DNA from: an uncultured Gallionellaceae bacterium
GTDB taxonomy: Bacteria; Pseudomonadota; Gammaproteobacteria; Burkholderiales; Sulfuricellaceae
DNA length: 6,248 bases
Assembly (NCBI GenBank): GCA_937873435.1
Contig: CALMWM010000346.1
Coordinates: 1-6,248 of the forward strand
Reading direction: 5' to 3'
In this document: positions 1 to 4,790 of the stretch, piece by piece
Layout: each line of letters starts with the position of its first letter
Position numbering within the stretch: the stretch's first letter is position 1
Position numbers and translations under genes: made by a program
The notes under the pieces: generated by a model
What the model was told of the DNA's origin: nothing
The model's input: the letters and a program-made list of their open reading frames with translations, nothing else
The model's database searches: none

Positions 1-321
1 AGCGATGCGGTAGGTGCCCGCTGAGTGCCAAGCCATGCGGATCATCAGGCCGCCGTAGTGGCCGTAATCGGCCGGCCACCAGTCCTGACTGTCGGTCATC
101 AGCGCCTTGACGTCCTTCTTGAGCGCGTCGACGTCGAGCTTCTGGAGTTCATCGAGATAGTCGAAGTCAGCGCCCAGCGGATTGGTCTTGCTGTCGTGCT
201 GGTGCAGGATGTCAAGATTCAGGGCCCTGGGCCACCAGTCCATGTTGACCATGTTGGCTGAAGTTGCGCCGCCGTGCATGACCGGGCATTTGCCCGTTGA
301 GTGTGTGCCAGTTTCGTTCAT
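1..321 (-). CDS. katG: Catalase-peroxidase KatG, N-terminal 107 residues (cut by window edge)
   Basis: This is a bifunctional haem b enzyme that removes hydrogen peroxide by catalase and peroxidase activity in the cytoplasm. The reading frame begins at the ATG read from 321 downwards and stays open to base 1, so the C-terminal part of a protein usually over 700 residues long is outside the window. The N-terminus carries the family hallmark CPVMHGG (residues 12-18), then WWPRALNLDILHQH (29-42), and MTDSQDWWPADYGHYGG (75-91). The active-site block IRMAWHSAGTYRI (94-106) contains the distal Arg95, Trp98 and His99. Trp98 is the residue that in this family joins the Trp-Tyr-Met adduct needed for catalase activity. 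GGGAGA at 327-332 sits 5 bases from the ATG. A short frame at 357-431 precedes it on the same strand, and both probably share the promoter near 476-504. No lesion is visible in the part present. Confidence 0.96.
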   Translation of the reverse strand, partial: MNETGTHSTGKCPVMHGGATSANMVNMDWWPRALNLDILHQHDSKTNPLGADFDYLDELQKLDVDALKKDVKALMTDSQDWWPADYGHYGGLMIRMAWHSAGTYRIA

Positions 322-356
322 GATTGTCTCCCGTACTGATGTGTTTAGTTGCAGGG

Positions 357-431
357 TTAATGCGCCATGGCCCATAGCGCCAAGTATTCGACGAAAATGT
401 CTTGCTGCTCTTTCATCAAAAGCGTGGTCAT
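357..431 (-). CDS. 24-residue small ORF, possible katG leader peptide
   Basis: I do not recognise this peptide. The frame has ATG at 431-429 and TAA at 359-357, encoding 24 residues that begin MTTLLMKEQQ and end ALWAMAH. What supports it is an excellent Shine-Dalgarno sequence, AGGAGA (437-442 on the plus strand reads tctcct), 5 bases from the ATG. It also lies between a plausible promoter and katG on the same strand, with 35 bases between its stop and the katG start. It has acidic and hydrophobic residues but no clear membrane segment or signal peptide. It could be a translated leader that affects katG expression, a free-standing small protein, or the remaining start of a truncated gene. Its existence as a translated unit is inferred from the ribosome binding site alone. 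Confidence 0.45.
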   Translation of the reverse strand: MTTLLMKEQQDIFVEYLALWAMAH

Positions 432-452
432 GGTTATCTCCTATCGGCTTGA

Positions 453-467
453 GTCATCCGCGATGAC
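453..467 (-). promoter_or_regulatory. Perfect 6-bp dyad near the predicted katG transcript start
   Basis: GTCATC-CGC-GATGAC is a perfect inverted repeat with a 3-base centre. If the promoter at 476-504 is right, transcription starts near 469, so this dyad would form a stem-loop at the extreme 5' end of the katG leader mRNA or act as an operator over the start site. The left half belongs to a motif repeated at 781-793. Confidence 0.3.
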
Positions 468-475
468 ATGGAGCC

Positions 476-504
476 ATACTAGGGCTCGATGGTTATTAGG
501 TAAA
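476..504 (-). promoter_or_regulatory. Predicted sigma-70 promoter for the small ORF and katG
   Basis: On the minus strand TTTACC (504-499, 4 of 6 matches to TTGACA) is followed after exactly 17 bases by TAGTAT (481-476, 4 of 6 to TATAAT). The predicted start near 469 leaves a leader of about 38 bases before the 24-codon frame. Both hexamers are only moderate, which fits a promoter that needs an activator. The dyad at 524-538 is placed where such an activator would bind. Confidence 0.4.
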
Positions 505-523
505 TTTGATTGTCTCAATTTCC

Positions 524-538
524 GCTATATGCAATAGC
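524..538. promoter_or_regulatory. Possible LysR-type (OxyR-like) activator site upstream of katG
   Basis: GCTAT-ATGCA-ATAGC is a perfect inverted repeat centred about 62 bases upstream of the predicted katG start. LysR-type regulators typically bind a dyad centred near -65, and OxyR, the usual activator of katG, recognises ATAG/CTAT half-sites. An extra ATAG half-site on the minus strand overlaps 539-542. Half-site spacing does not match the textbook OxyR consensus exactly, so the regulator's identity is inferred from context. Confidence 0.35.
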
Positions 539-540
539 TA

Positions 541-901
541 TCGCATCTCTGCCAAGAGCTCGTAGATACAAAATGCTCCGGTTTGAAGAAAATGGATCAA
601 TCAACCCGTAATCCTTCGCCACGGCCAAAGAAACCATCGACAGGTTTCTGAGCCGTGGCAGCCCTTCAATTGTCCCGCATATGGTTATGGTGAGCGGATG
701 GTTATGGCCGCTTTCCGCATGTCACGAGCGTCGGCTTTCTTGCTGCAAATTCTACGCCTCGAATGTCGCTTGATGACACACTTGAGTCATTCGAGCACGA
801 TACCAAATAATCACTGGTGAAATACCCGACTGTAGTGGATTAAGTATGAGACATCTCCGTCGCACCAACTTCAAGTACGAAATTCATCACGCCTCCCGTT
901 A
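541..901. other. Gene-poor intergenic stretch with short repeats
   Basis: No convincing protein or RNA gene is visible on either strand. The stretch contains a 10-base direct repeat ATGGTTATGG (681-690 and 698-707), an inverted repeat CTCGAATG/CATTCGAG (758-765 and 788-795), and a copy of CTTGAGTCAT-YCG (781-793) shared with the katG leader (448-460). A 15-codon minus-strand frame (887-840, beginning MNFVLEVGA) has a strong GGGAGG ribosome binding site at 892-897. A 15-codon plus-strand frame begins at 763 (MSLDDTLESF). Both are too short to call as genes and could be scraps of decayed ones. Confidence 0.6.
758..795. repeat. 8-bp inverted repeat with nested alternative dyad
   Basis: CTCGAATG (758-765) and CATTCGAG (788-795) are perfect inverted arms with 22 bases between them. 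Inside, ATGAC (773-777) and GTCAT (786-790) form a second dyad that shares bases with the right outer arm, so the two pairings exclude one another. There is no T-tract, so it does not look like a terminator. It may be a regulator site or chance. Confidence 0.35.
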
Positions 902-918
902 ATCACGCATTGCGTTAT
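902..918. promoter_or_regulatory. Putative HigA operator overlapping the higBA promoter
   Basis: AT-c-ACGCA-T-TGCGT-t-AT is a 17-base dyad, perfect over its central 11 bases (ACGCATTGCGT, 905-915). It abuts and partly overlaps the likely -10 hexamer at 916-921. HigA antitoxins of the XRE family repress their own operon by binding palindromes at the promoter, so position and symmetry fit autoregulation. The assignment to HigA is inference. Confidence 0.45.
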
Positions 919-921
919 GAT
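916..921 (+). promoter_or_regulatory. Likely -10 element of the higBA operon
   Basis: TATGAT matches TATAAT at 5 of 6 positions. No good -35 hexamer is visible at the normal distance. A start near 928 would give a nearly leaderless transcript, consistent with the lack of a Shine-Dalgarno sequence before the ATG at 930. Confidence 0.35.
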
Positions 922-929
922 CCATCCCC

Positions 930-1207
930 ATGATCCAGTCTTTCAAATGCCGTGAAACCGAGGCACTGTTCAAGGGTGAACGGATAGCCCGTTTCGTCAA
1001 TTTCGAGCGCGTGGCGTTGCGCAAGCTGGAGCAACTGGATATTGCGGCTCGCATCGAGGAATGCGCGTGCCGCCCGGAAACCGGCTGGAAGCACTATCCG
1101 GCAACCGCTCCAGGCAATGGAGTGTACGTATCAACGATCAGTGACGACTGTGTTTCCGTTTTGAGGATAGAACAGCATTTGACGTGGAAATCGTCGATTA
1201 TCATTAG
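930..1207 (+). pseudogene. higB: HigB-type toxin (RelE/ParE superfamily), inactivated by frameshift and nonsense codon
   Basis: HigB toxins are ribosome-dependent mRNA endonucleases of type II toxin-antitoxin pairs. The first 44 codons encode MIQSFKCRETEALFKGER...RKLEQLDIAARIEE, a typical HigB start. Near 1059-1063 one base appears lost. In the next frame the family sequence resumes as RVPPGNRLEALSGNRS then QWSVRINDQ. An in-frame TGA at 1142-1144 then replaces the Trp expected in the conserved INDQW-RLCF segment. After it the frame continues RLCFRFEDRTAFDVEIVDYH to a TAG at 1205-1207. The total of 278 bases is exactly one short of a 92-residue gene plus stop, the usual family length. The unrepaired frame reads 96 residues with an unrelated C-terminal half. 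Two independent lesions make a single sequencing error unlikely. An intact higA follows after 9 bases. Confidence 0.9.
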
Positions 1208-1216
1208 GAGAACATC

Positions 1217-1525
1217 ATGACGCGCGAAATTCCGCCGGTTTCCCCCGGCGAAATGTTGCTGGAAGAATTCCTGAAACCGATGGGGATTAGCCATTACCGG
1301 CTGGCAAAGGAGATCGGCGTGCCGCCGCAGCGCATCGGCGAGATCGTGGCCGGGCGGCGCTCGGTCACGGCAGATACGGATTTGCGGCTGTGCCGTTTTT
1401 TTGGACTTTCGGATGGCTGGTGGCTGCGCTGCCAGGCGAAATACGATACGGAAATGGCGCGCGATGCGCTGGCGGATGCGCTCGCCAAGATACATCCATG
1501 GGGTGCGGATAGACAGGCTGCGTAG
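1217..1525 (+). CDS. higA: HigA-type antitoxin, XRE-family DNA-binding protein
   Basis: This 102-residue protein is the antitoxin partner of the broken higB. It would bind toxin and repress the operon in the cytoplasm. It begins MTREIPPVSPGEMLLEEFL, the usual HigA opening with the P-x-x-PGE-x-L-x-EEFL pattern. A helix-turn-helix follows at about residues 25-47 (SHYRLAKEIGVPPQRIGEIV), then RRSVTADTDLRLCRFFG (47-63) and a helical C-terminus. The ATG lies 10 bases after the higB stop, and TAGGAG (1205-1210) serves both as the toxin's stop codon and as the Shine-Dalgarno sequence. The frame shows no damage while its partner carries two lesions. It may be kept as a free-standing repressor, for protection against related toxins, or simply not yet be decayed. 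The likely operator is the dyad at 902-918. Confidence 0.93.
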   Translation: MTREIPPVSPGEMLLEEFLKPMGISHYRLAKEIGVPPQRIGEIVAGRRSVTADTDLRLCRFFGLSDGWWLRCQAKYDTEMARDALADALAKIHPWGADRQAA

Positions 1526-1582
1526 AACGCGATTTCAAATTTGGCTTGAACTCACCAATCGAAATATGGTATAAATCGCGTT
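1526..1582. repeat. 10-bp perfect inverted repeat flanking the rpmB promoter
   Basis: AACGCGATTT (1526-1535) and AAATCGCGTT (1573-1582) are perfect inverted arms 37 bases apart. The left arm begins directly after the higA stop codon. The right arm overlaps the -10 hexamer and predicted start of rpmB, and is followed by further T residues. It could be a looped operator, or a long-loop terminator for higBA that shares DNA with the rpmB promoter. Confidence 0.4.
1546..1575 (+). promoter_or_regulatory. Sigma-70 promoter of rpmB-rpmG
   Basis: TTGAAC (1546-1551) and TATAAA (1570-1575), each 5 of 6 to consensus, are 18 bases apart. TGG before the -10 gives an extended -10 element. A start near 1582 leaves a leader of about 29 bases. 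This is the strongest promoter match in the window, as expected for ribosomal protein genes. Confidence 0.7.
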
Positions 1583-1610
1583 TTACGAAATTCGATCTGG
1601 AGTAATTTTC

Positions 1611-1847
1611 ATGGCTCGCGTATGCAAAGTCACCGGCAAGAAGCCGATGAGCGGGAACAACGTTTCCCACGCCAACAACAGGACCAAGCGCCGTTTTCTG
1701 CCTAACCTGCAGAATCGCCGTTTCTGGGTGGAAAGCGAAAACCGCTGGGTGAGCATGCGTTTGTCCAACGCTGCGCTGCGCACCATCGACAAGAATGGTA
1801 TTGACGCTGTGCTGGCCGATTTGCGCGCCCGCGGCGAAAAGATCTAA
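1611..1847 (+). CDS. rpmB: 50S ribosomal protein L28
   Basis: A 78-residue component of the large ribosomal subunit, the normal length for the family. The N-terminus MARVCKVTGKKPMSGNNVSH is diagnostic. NNRTKRRFLPNLQNRRFWV and ENRWVSMRLSNAALRTIDK follow, and the ending IDAVLADLRARGEKI resembles betaproteobacterial L28. Only a single Cys (residue 5) is present instead of the paired Cys motifs of zinc-binding L28, so this is the zinc-independent form. TGGAG (1598-1602) is the ribosome binding site, 8 bases before the ATG. rpmG follows after 15 bases in the common bacterial rpmB-rpmG pair. Confidence 0.98.
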   Translation: MARVCKVTGKKPMSGNNVSHANNRTKRRFLPNLQNRRFWVESENRWVSMRLSNAALRTIDKNGIDAVLADLRARGEKI

Positions 1848-1862
1848 CCGAGGAATTTCATC

Positions 1863-2018
1863 ATGCGTGAAAAGATCAAACTGGAATCCAGCGCCGGCAC
1901 CGGCCATTTCTACACCACCACCAAGAACAAACGCACCATGCCGGAAAAAATGTCGATCAAGAAGTACGACCCGGTTGTACGCAAGCACGTGGAATACAAG
2001 GAAACCAAGCTGAAATAA
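1863..2018 (+). CDS. rpmG: 50S ribosomal protein L33
   Basis: A 51-residue large-subunit protein that binds near the ribosomal E site. It begins MREKIKLESSAGTGHFYTTT, continues KNKRTMPEKMSIKKYDPVV and ends KHVEYKETKLK. It contains no Cys, so it is the zinc-independent form. Some relatives have a few extra residues (MAKGG) before REKI. Here no upstream in-frame start exists, and GAGGAA (1850-1855), 7 bases from the ATG, supports this start. It is co-transcribed with rpmB, with 15 bases between them, and its transcript ends at the hairpin 2041-2080. Confidence 0.97.
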   Translation: MREKIKLESSAGTGHFYTTTKNKRTMPEKMSIKKYDPVVRKHVEYKETKLK

Positions 2019-2040
2019 GCGGTTTCTTGCAACAAAACAT

Positions 2041-2080
2041 AAAAGCCCTGGAGTTTAACGATTCCAGGGCTTTTTGTTTT
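2041..2080 (+). terminator. Rho-independent terminator of rpmB-rpmG
   Basis: A 12-bp perfect stem (AAAAGCCCTGGA, 2041-2052, with its complement at 2063-2074) surrounds a 10-base loop, and T-rich sequence (TTTTTGTTTT) follows. The A-run on the left arm means it could also stop transcripts arriving from the convergent eno gene. Confidence 0.92.
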
Positions 2081-2138
2081 ATGCATCCTGCCGGCGCTTC
2101 CCGATTTAGCATCCTTGAAGAATGCGCTGCATCCCCCT

Positions 2139-2221
2139 TAAGCCCTCTCCCTAACCCTCTCCCACAAGCGGGAGAGGGAACGGATACCATCTGAGAGTTG
2201 GAGGGAGGGTTGGTGTGAGAG
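2139..2221. repeat. Palindromic CCCTCTCCC-type intergenic repeat between rpmG and eno
   Basis: CCCTCTCCC (2155-2163) and GGGAGAGGG (2170-2178) form a perfect 9-bp stem with loop ACAAGC. A direct copy CCCTCTCCC lies just left at 2143-2151, and a looser G-rich complement GGAGGGAGGGTTGG lies right at about 2200-2213, giving an imperfect outer stem. Similar CCCTCTCCC-AACCCTCTCCC palindromes are widespread REP-like elements between proteobacterial genes. Here it lies in the 3' gap between convergent genes, about 60 bases beyond the eno stop, where its hairpin could protect or end the eno mRNA. It is about 160 bases of otherwise non-coding DNA from 2081 to 2240. Confidence 0.7.
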
Positions 2222-2240
2222 GAACAAACACCGATTCTAT

Positions 2241-3524
2241 TTAGCGCACGAACGCCTTGCGCCCGGCATACACCGCCGAATCGCCGAGGTATTCCTCGAT
2301 ACGCATCAACTGGTTGTATTTTTCCACCCGCTCGCCGCGGCACGGTGCGCCGGTCTTGAGGTGGCCGGTTCCCAGCGCCACGGTGAGGTCGGCGATGAAG
2401 CTGTCGACCGTCTCGCCGCTGCGATGCGACACCATCGCGCCCCAGTTGGCCGAATAGGCGAGCTGCACCGCAGCGATGGTTTCGGAGAGCGAGCCGATCT
2501 GGTTGAGTTTGATCAGCACCGCGTTGGCGACGTTTTCCTCGATGCCGCGCGCAATCCGCTCGACGTTGGTAACGAACAGATCGTCGCCCACCAGTTCGAG
2601 TTTGTCGCCCAGCTCGCGGTTAAGGTGCTTCCAGCCTTCCCAGTCGTCTTCGGCCAAGCCGTCCTCAAGCACCGCGAAAGGATATTTGGCTGCCCATTCG
2701 GCATACATCGCCACCATTTCCGCGGCATCCACCTTGCGCCCCTCGGTGCGCAGGTTATACAGGCCGTCCTCGTAAAACCCGCTGGAGGCCGGGTCGAGGG
2801 CGATCACCACGTCGTCGCCGGGACGGTAGCCGGCTTGTTCGATGGCCTTGACGATCAAGTCCATCGCGTCGGAGTTGCGCTTCAAGACCGGCGCAAAACC
2901 ACCCTCGTCGCCAACCCCGGTGGAATAACCGCCGTCCTTGAGGACTTTTTTCAGCGCGTGGTAGATCTCGCTGCCCCAGCGCAGGGCCTCGGCGAAATTG
3001 GGAGCGCCGACCGGCGCGATCATGAATTCCTGCAAATCGGTGCCTTGCCAGTTGGCGTGGGCACCGCCGTTGAGAATATTGAACATCGGCACCGGCATCC
3101 GGCACGCCGCCGAACCGCCGAGGTAACGGAACAACGGCAGGCCGCTGGCTTCCGCCGCCGCCCGCGCCACCGCCAGGCTCACGCCGAGGATGGCGTTGGC
3201 GCCGAATTTTTCCTTGTGCTTGGTGCCGTCCAGTTCCAGCATCACGCGATCCACCGCCCCCTGGTTGAGCGCATCCATACCGTTCAGCGCCAGCGCGATC
3301 TCGGTATTGACGTGGCCGACGGCCTTTTTCACTCCCTTGCCGCCGTAGCGCCCCTTGTCGCCGTCGCGCAACTCCAGCGCCTCGTGAACGCCGGTGGAAG
3401 CCCCCGACGGTACCGCCGCGCGCGCGAAGGCGCCGCCTTGCAATGCAACTTCGACCTCGACCGTAGGATTGCCGCGAGAATCGAGAATTTCGCGGGCGTG
3501 GATGGACTGGATGCTGGTATTCAT
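2241..3524 (-). CDS. eno: Enolase (phosphopyruvate hydratase)
   Basis: Enolase interconverts 2-phosphoglycerate and phosphoenolpyruvate in glycolysis and gluconeogenesis, and in many bacteria also joins the RNA degradosome. The 427-residue protein is full length. The N-terminal capping domain opens with IHAREILDSRGNPTVEVEV (8-26) and contains the mobile loop PSGASTGVHEALELRDGD (39-56). Barrel landmarks are HANWQGTDLQEFMI (156-169, Glu166), GDEGGF with catalytic Glu207, metal ligands Asp244 (ALDPASSGFY), Glu287 (LEDGL) and Asp314 (GDDLFVTN). Catalytic Lys339 lies in LIKLNQIGSLSET, followed by SHRSGET (366-372) and Lys390. GGAGG at 3530-3534, 5 bases upstream, fixes the start. It lies 80 bases downstream of the MFS gene on the same strand, and converges with rpmG. 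No obvious strong promoter is seen in the gap, only a TTAAGG dyad. Confidence 0.98.
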   Translation of the reverse strand: MNTSIQSIHAREILDSRGNPTVEVEVALQGGAFARAAVPSGASTGVHEALELRDGDKGRYGGKGVKKAVGHVNTEIALALNGMDALNQGAVDRVMLELDGTKHKEKFGANAILGVSLAVARAAAEASGLPLFRYLGGSAACRMPVPMFNILNGGAHANWQGTDLQEFMIAPVGAPNFAEALRWGSEIYHALKKVLKDGGYSTGVGDEGGFAPVLKRNSDAMDLIVKAIEQAGYRPGDDVVIALDPASSGFYEDGLYNLRTEGRKVDAAEMVAMYAEWAAKYPFAVLEDGLAEDDWEGWKHLNRELGDKLELVGDDLFVTNVERIARGIEENVANAVLIKLNQIGSLSETIAAVQLAYSANWGAMVSHRSGETVDSFIADLTVALGTGHLKTGAPCRGERVEKYNQLMRIEEYLGDSAVYAGRKAFVR

Positions 3525-3553
3525 GCTTACCTCCGAGAGTGGAAAACGTACAG

Positions 3554-3570
3554 TTAAGGATAGACCTTAA
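3554..3570. promoter_or_regulatory. Perfect dyad in the eno leader
   Basis: TTAAGG-ATAGA-CCTTAA is a perfect inverted repeat with a 5-base centre, 30 to 46 bases upstream of the eno ATG. It is not followed by a T-run. It could be an operator or a leader hairpin, but no regulator can be named. Confidence 0.3.
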
Positions 3571-3604
3571 ACGAAGTTTTACACGCTCCCGTTACATCCG
3601 AATG

Positions 3605-4774
3605 TCAAGCTGCCCGCCCCACCCAGAAACGCAGTAGCAACGCCGCCGCCAACGCGCAAATGGCGGAAAAAGCGAATGCCGCTTCGGCGGCAACGCCCTG
3701 CCACAGCCAGCCGAACAGCAGCGAGGCGGGCAATAGCATTGCTCCGGCGGTGAGATTGAACCAGCCGTAGGCGGTACCGAGACGTTCGCGCGGCGCGAGG
3801 TCGGCCACCAGCGCCTTTTCGGCACCTTCCGTGGCGGCGAGGAACAGCCCGTAAAAAGCGAACAGCGGCCACAACAACACCGCGTGGAAACCGTTGATCC
3901 CCAATAGCAGGTAAAACAGCCCGTACACCGCCCACCCGGAGAGGATCAGGCGCATCCGCCCGAGACGGTCGGAGAGTGCGGAGAGCGGCGTGGAAAACAC
4001 CATCGCCACCCCCGACACCAACGCCCACAACAGCGGCACCTGGTATTCCGGCAAGCCAAGCTCCCTGGCGCGCAGCAACAGGAACATGTTGGACGAGTTG
4101 CCCAGCGTGAACAGCGCCAGCACCAGCAGATAGCGCTTGAAGGCCGGCGGAAAACCTTCCAGCCGCCAGGAAAAGGGCTGGCGGCTGGCCGCCGGGATGG
4201 TCGGCGGTTCGCGGATCAGCAGCGCCAGCGCCACCGTGATCATGCCTGGCACGATGGCCCACAGGAACACCTCCTTGAGCGCTACGCCGCGCGCCAGTAA
4301 CCAGGCTGCCAGCAACGGCCCGAGCACCGCCCCGGCATTATCCATCGCGCGGTGCAGGCCGAACGCCAATCCGCGGCGCTTTTCATCCACCGCCCCGGCC
4401 AGCAACGCATCGCGCGGTGAGGTGCGCAGCCCCTTGCCCACCCGGTCGGCAAAGCGCAGCACCAACACCGCCGGCCAGCTCGACGCCAAGTAAAACAGCG
4501 GTCTTGCCAACGCCGCCAGACCGTAGCCCGCCGCGACCCAGCCCTTGGCATGTCCTCGTCTGTCCATCAGCACCCCGGAAAAGAGTTTCAACAAGCTGGC
4601 GGTCGCCTCCGCGATGCCCTCGATCAGCCCCAGCGCCTTGGGCCCCGCCATCAGCACCGAGGCGAGGTATAGCGGCACCAGCGGATAGATCAGCTCGCTG
4701 GTGCTGTCGTTGAACAGGCTCACCAGGCCGAGCAGCCAGACGGTGCGCGGCAGTTGGAAAATGGCCTTGAACAT
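3605..4774 (-). CDS. MFS (major facilitator superfamily) transporter, substrate unknown
   Basis: An integral inner-membrane secondary transporter of 389 residues with about 12 hydrophobic segments, for example WLLGLVSLF (13-21), ALGLIEGIAEATASLLKLFSG (47-67) and AVLVLRF (102-108). Family motifs include LMDRRGHAKGW after helix 2 (69-79), the acidic-basic block RFADRVGKGLRTSPRDALLA (107-126), and the second-half loop LSDRLGRMRLILSG (267-280). LPRTVWLLGLVSLFNDSTSE (8-27) is typical of a poorly characterised MFS subgroup. A central loop of about 187-212 divides the two halves. The frame is open 29 codons further upstream, but those codons overlap the neighbouring gene. I chose the Met at 4774 because GAGGA about 9 bases before it is a good ribosome binding site and the helix pattern begins there. 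The permease gene ends 13 bases upstream, so the two are translationally coupled. Confidence 0.88.
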   Translation of the reverse strand: MFKAIFQLPRTVWLLGLVSLFNDSTSELIYPLVPLYLASVLMAGPKALGLIEGIAEATASLLKLFSGVLMDRRGHAKGWVAAGYGLAALARPLFYLASSWPAVLVLRFADRVGKGLRTSPRDALLAGAVDEKRRGLAFGLHRAMDNAGAVLGPLLAAWLLARGVALKEVFLWAIVPGMITVALALLIREPPTIPAASRQPFSWRLEGFPPAFKRYLLVLALFTLGNSSNMFLLLRARELGLPEYQVPLLWALVSGVAMVFSTPLSALSDRLGRMRLILSGWAVYGLFYLLLGINGFHAVLLWPLFAFYGLFLAATEGAEKALVADLAPRERLGTAYGWFNLTAGAMLLPASLLFGWLWQGVAAEAAFAFSAICALAAALLLRFWVGRAA

Positions 4775-4782
4775 GGTGTTTA

Positions 4783-4790
4783 CGTCCTCA
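4783..4790 (-). promoter_or_regulatory. Shine-Dalgarno sequence overlapping the permease stop codon
   Basis: The minus strand reads TGAGGACG from 4790, in which the permease's TGA stop (4790-4788) forms the first bases of the GAGGA ribosome binding site of the MFS gene. This arrangement favours translational coupling and decides the MFS start at 4774 rather than the longer frame to 4861. Confidence 0.6.

Noticed and set aside
840..887. A 15-codon minus-strand frame with a strong GGGAGG ribosome binding site
   Set aside because: It is too short and unrecognised, and it ends without a downstream gene. It is recorded only as a possible scrap.
1365..1988. A 207-codon minus-strand frame across higA, rpmB and rpmG
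   Set aside because: It is antisense to three recognisable genes and crosses the rpmB promoter.
2361..3557. A 398-codon open frame on the plus strand opposite eno
   Set aside because: It is antisense to a complete, well-conserved enolase in a GC-rich gene, its sequence resembles no family, and it has no convincing ribosome binding site.
3579..4262. A 227-codon minus-strand frame inside the MFS gene
   Set aside because: It is an alternative frame of the MFS gene, which has clear helices and motifs in its own frame.
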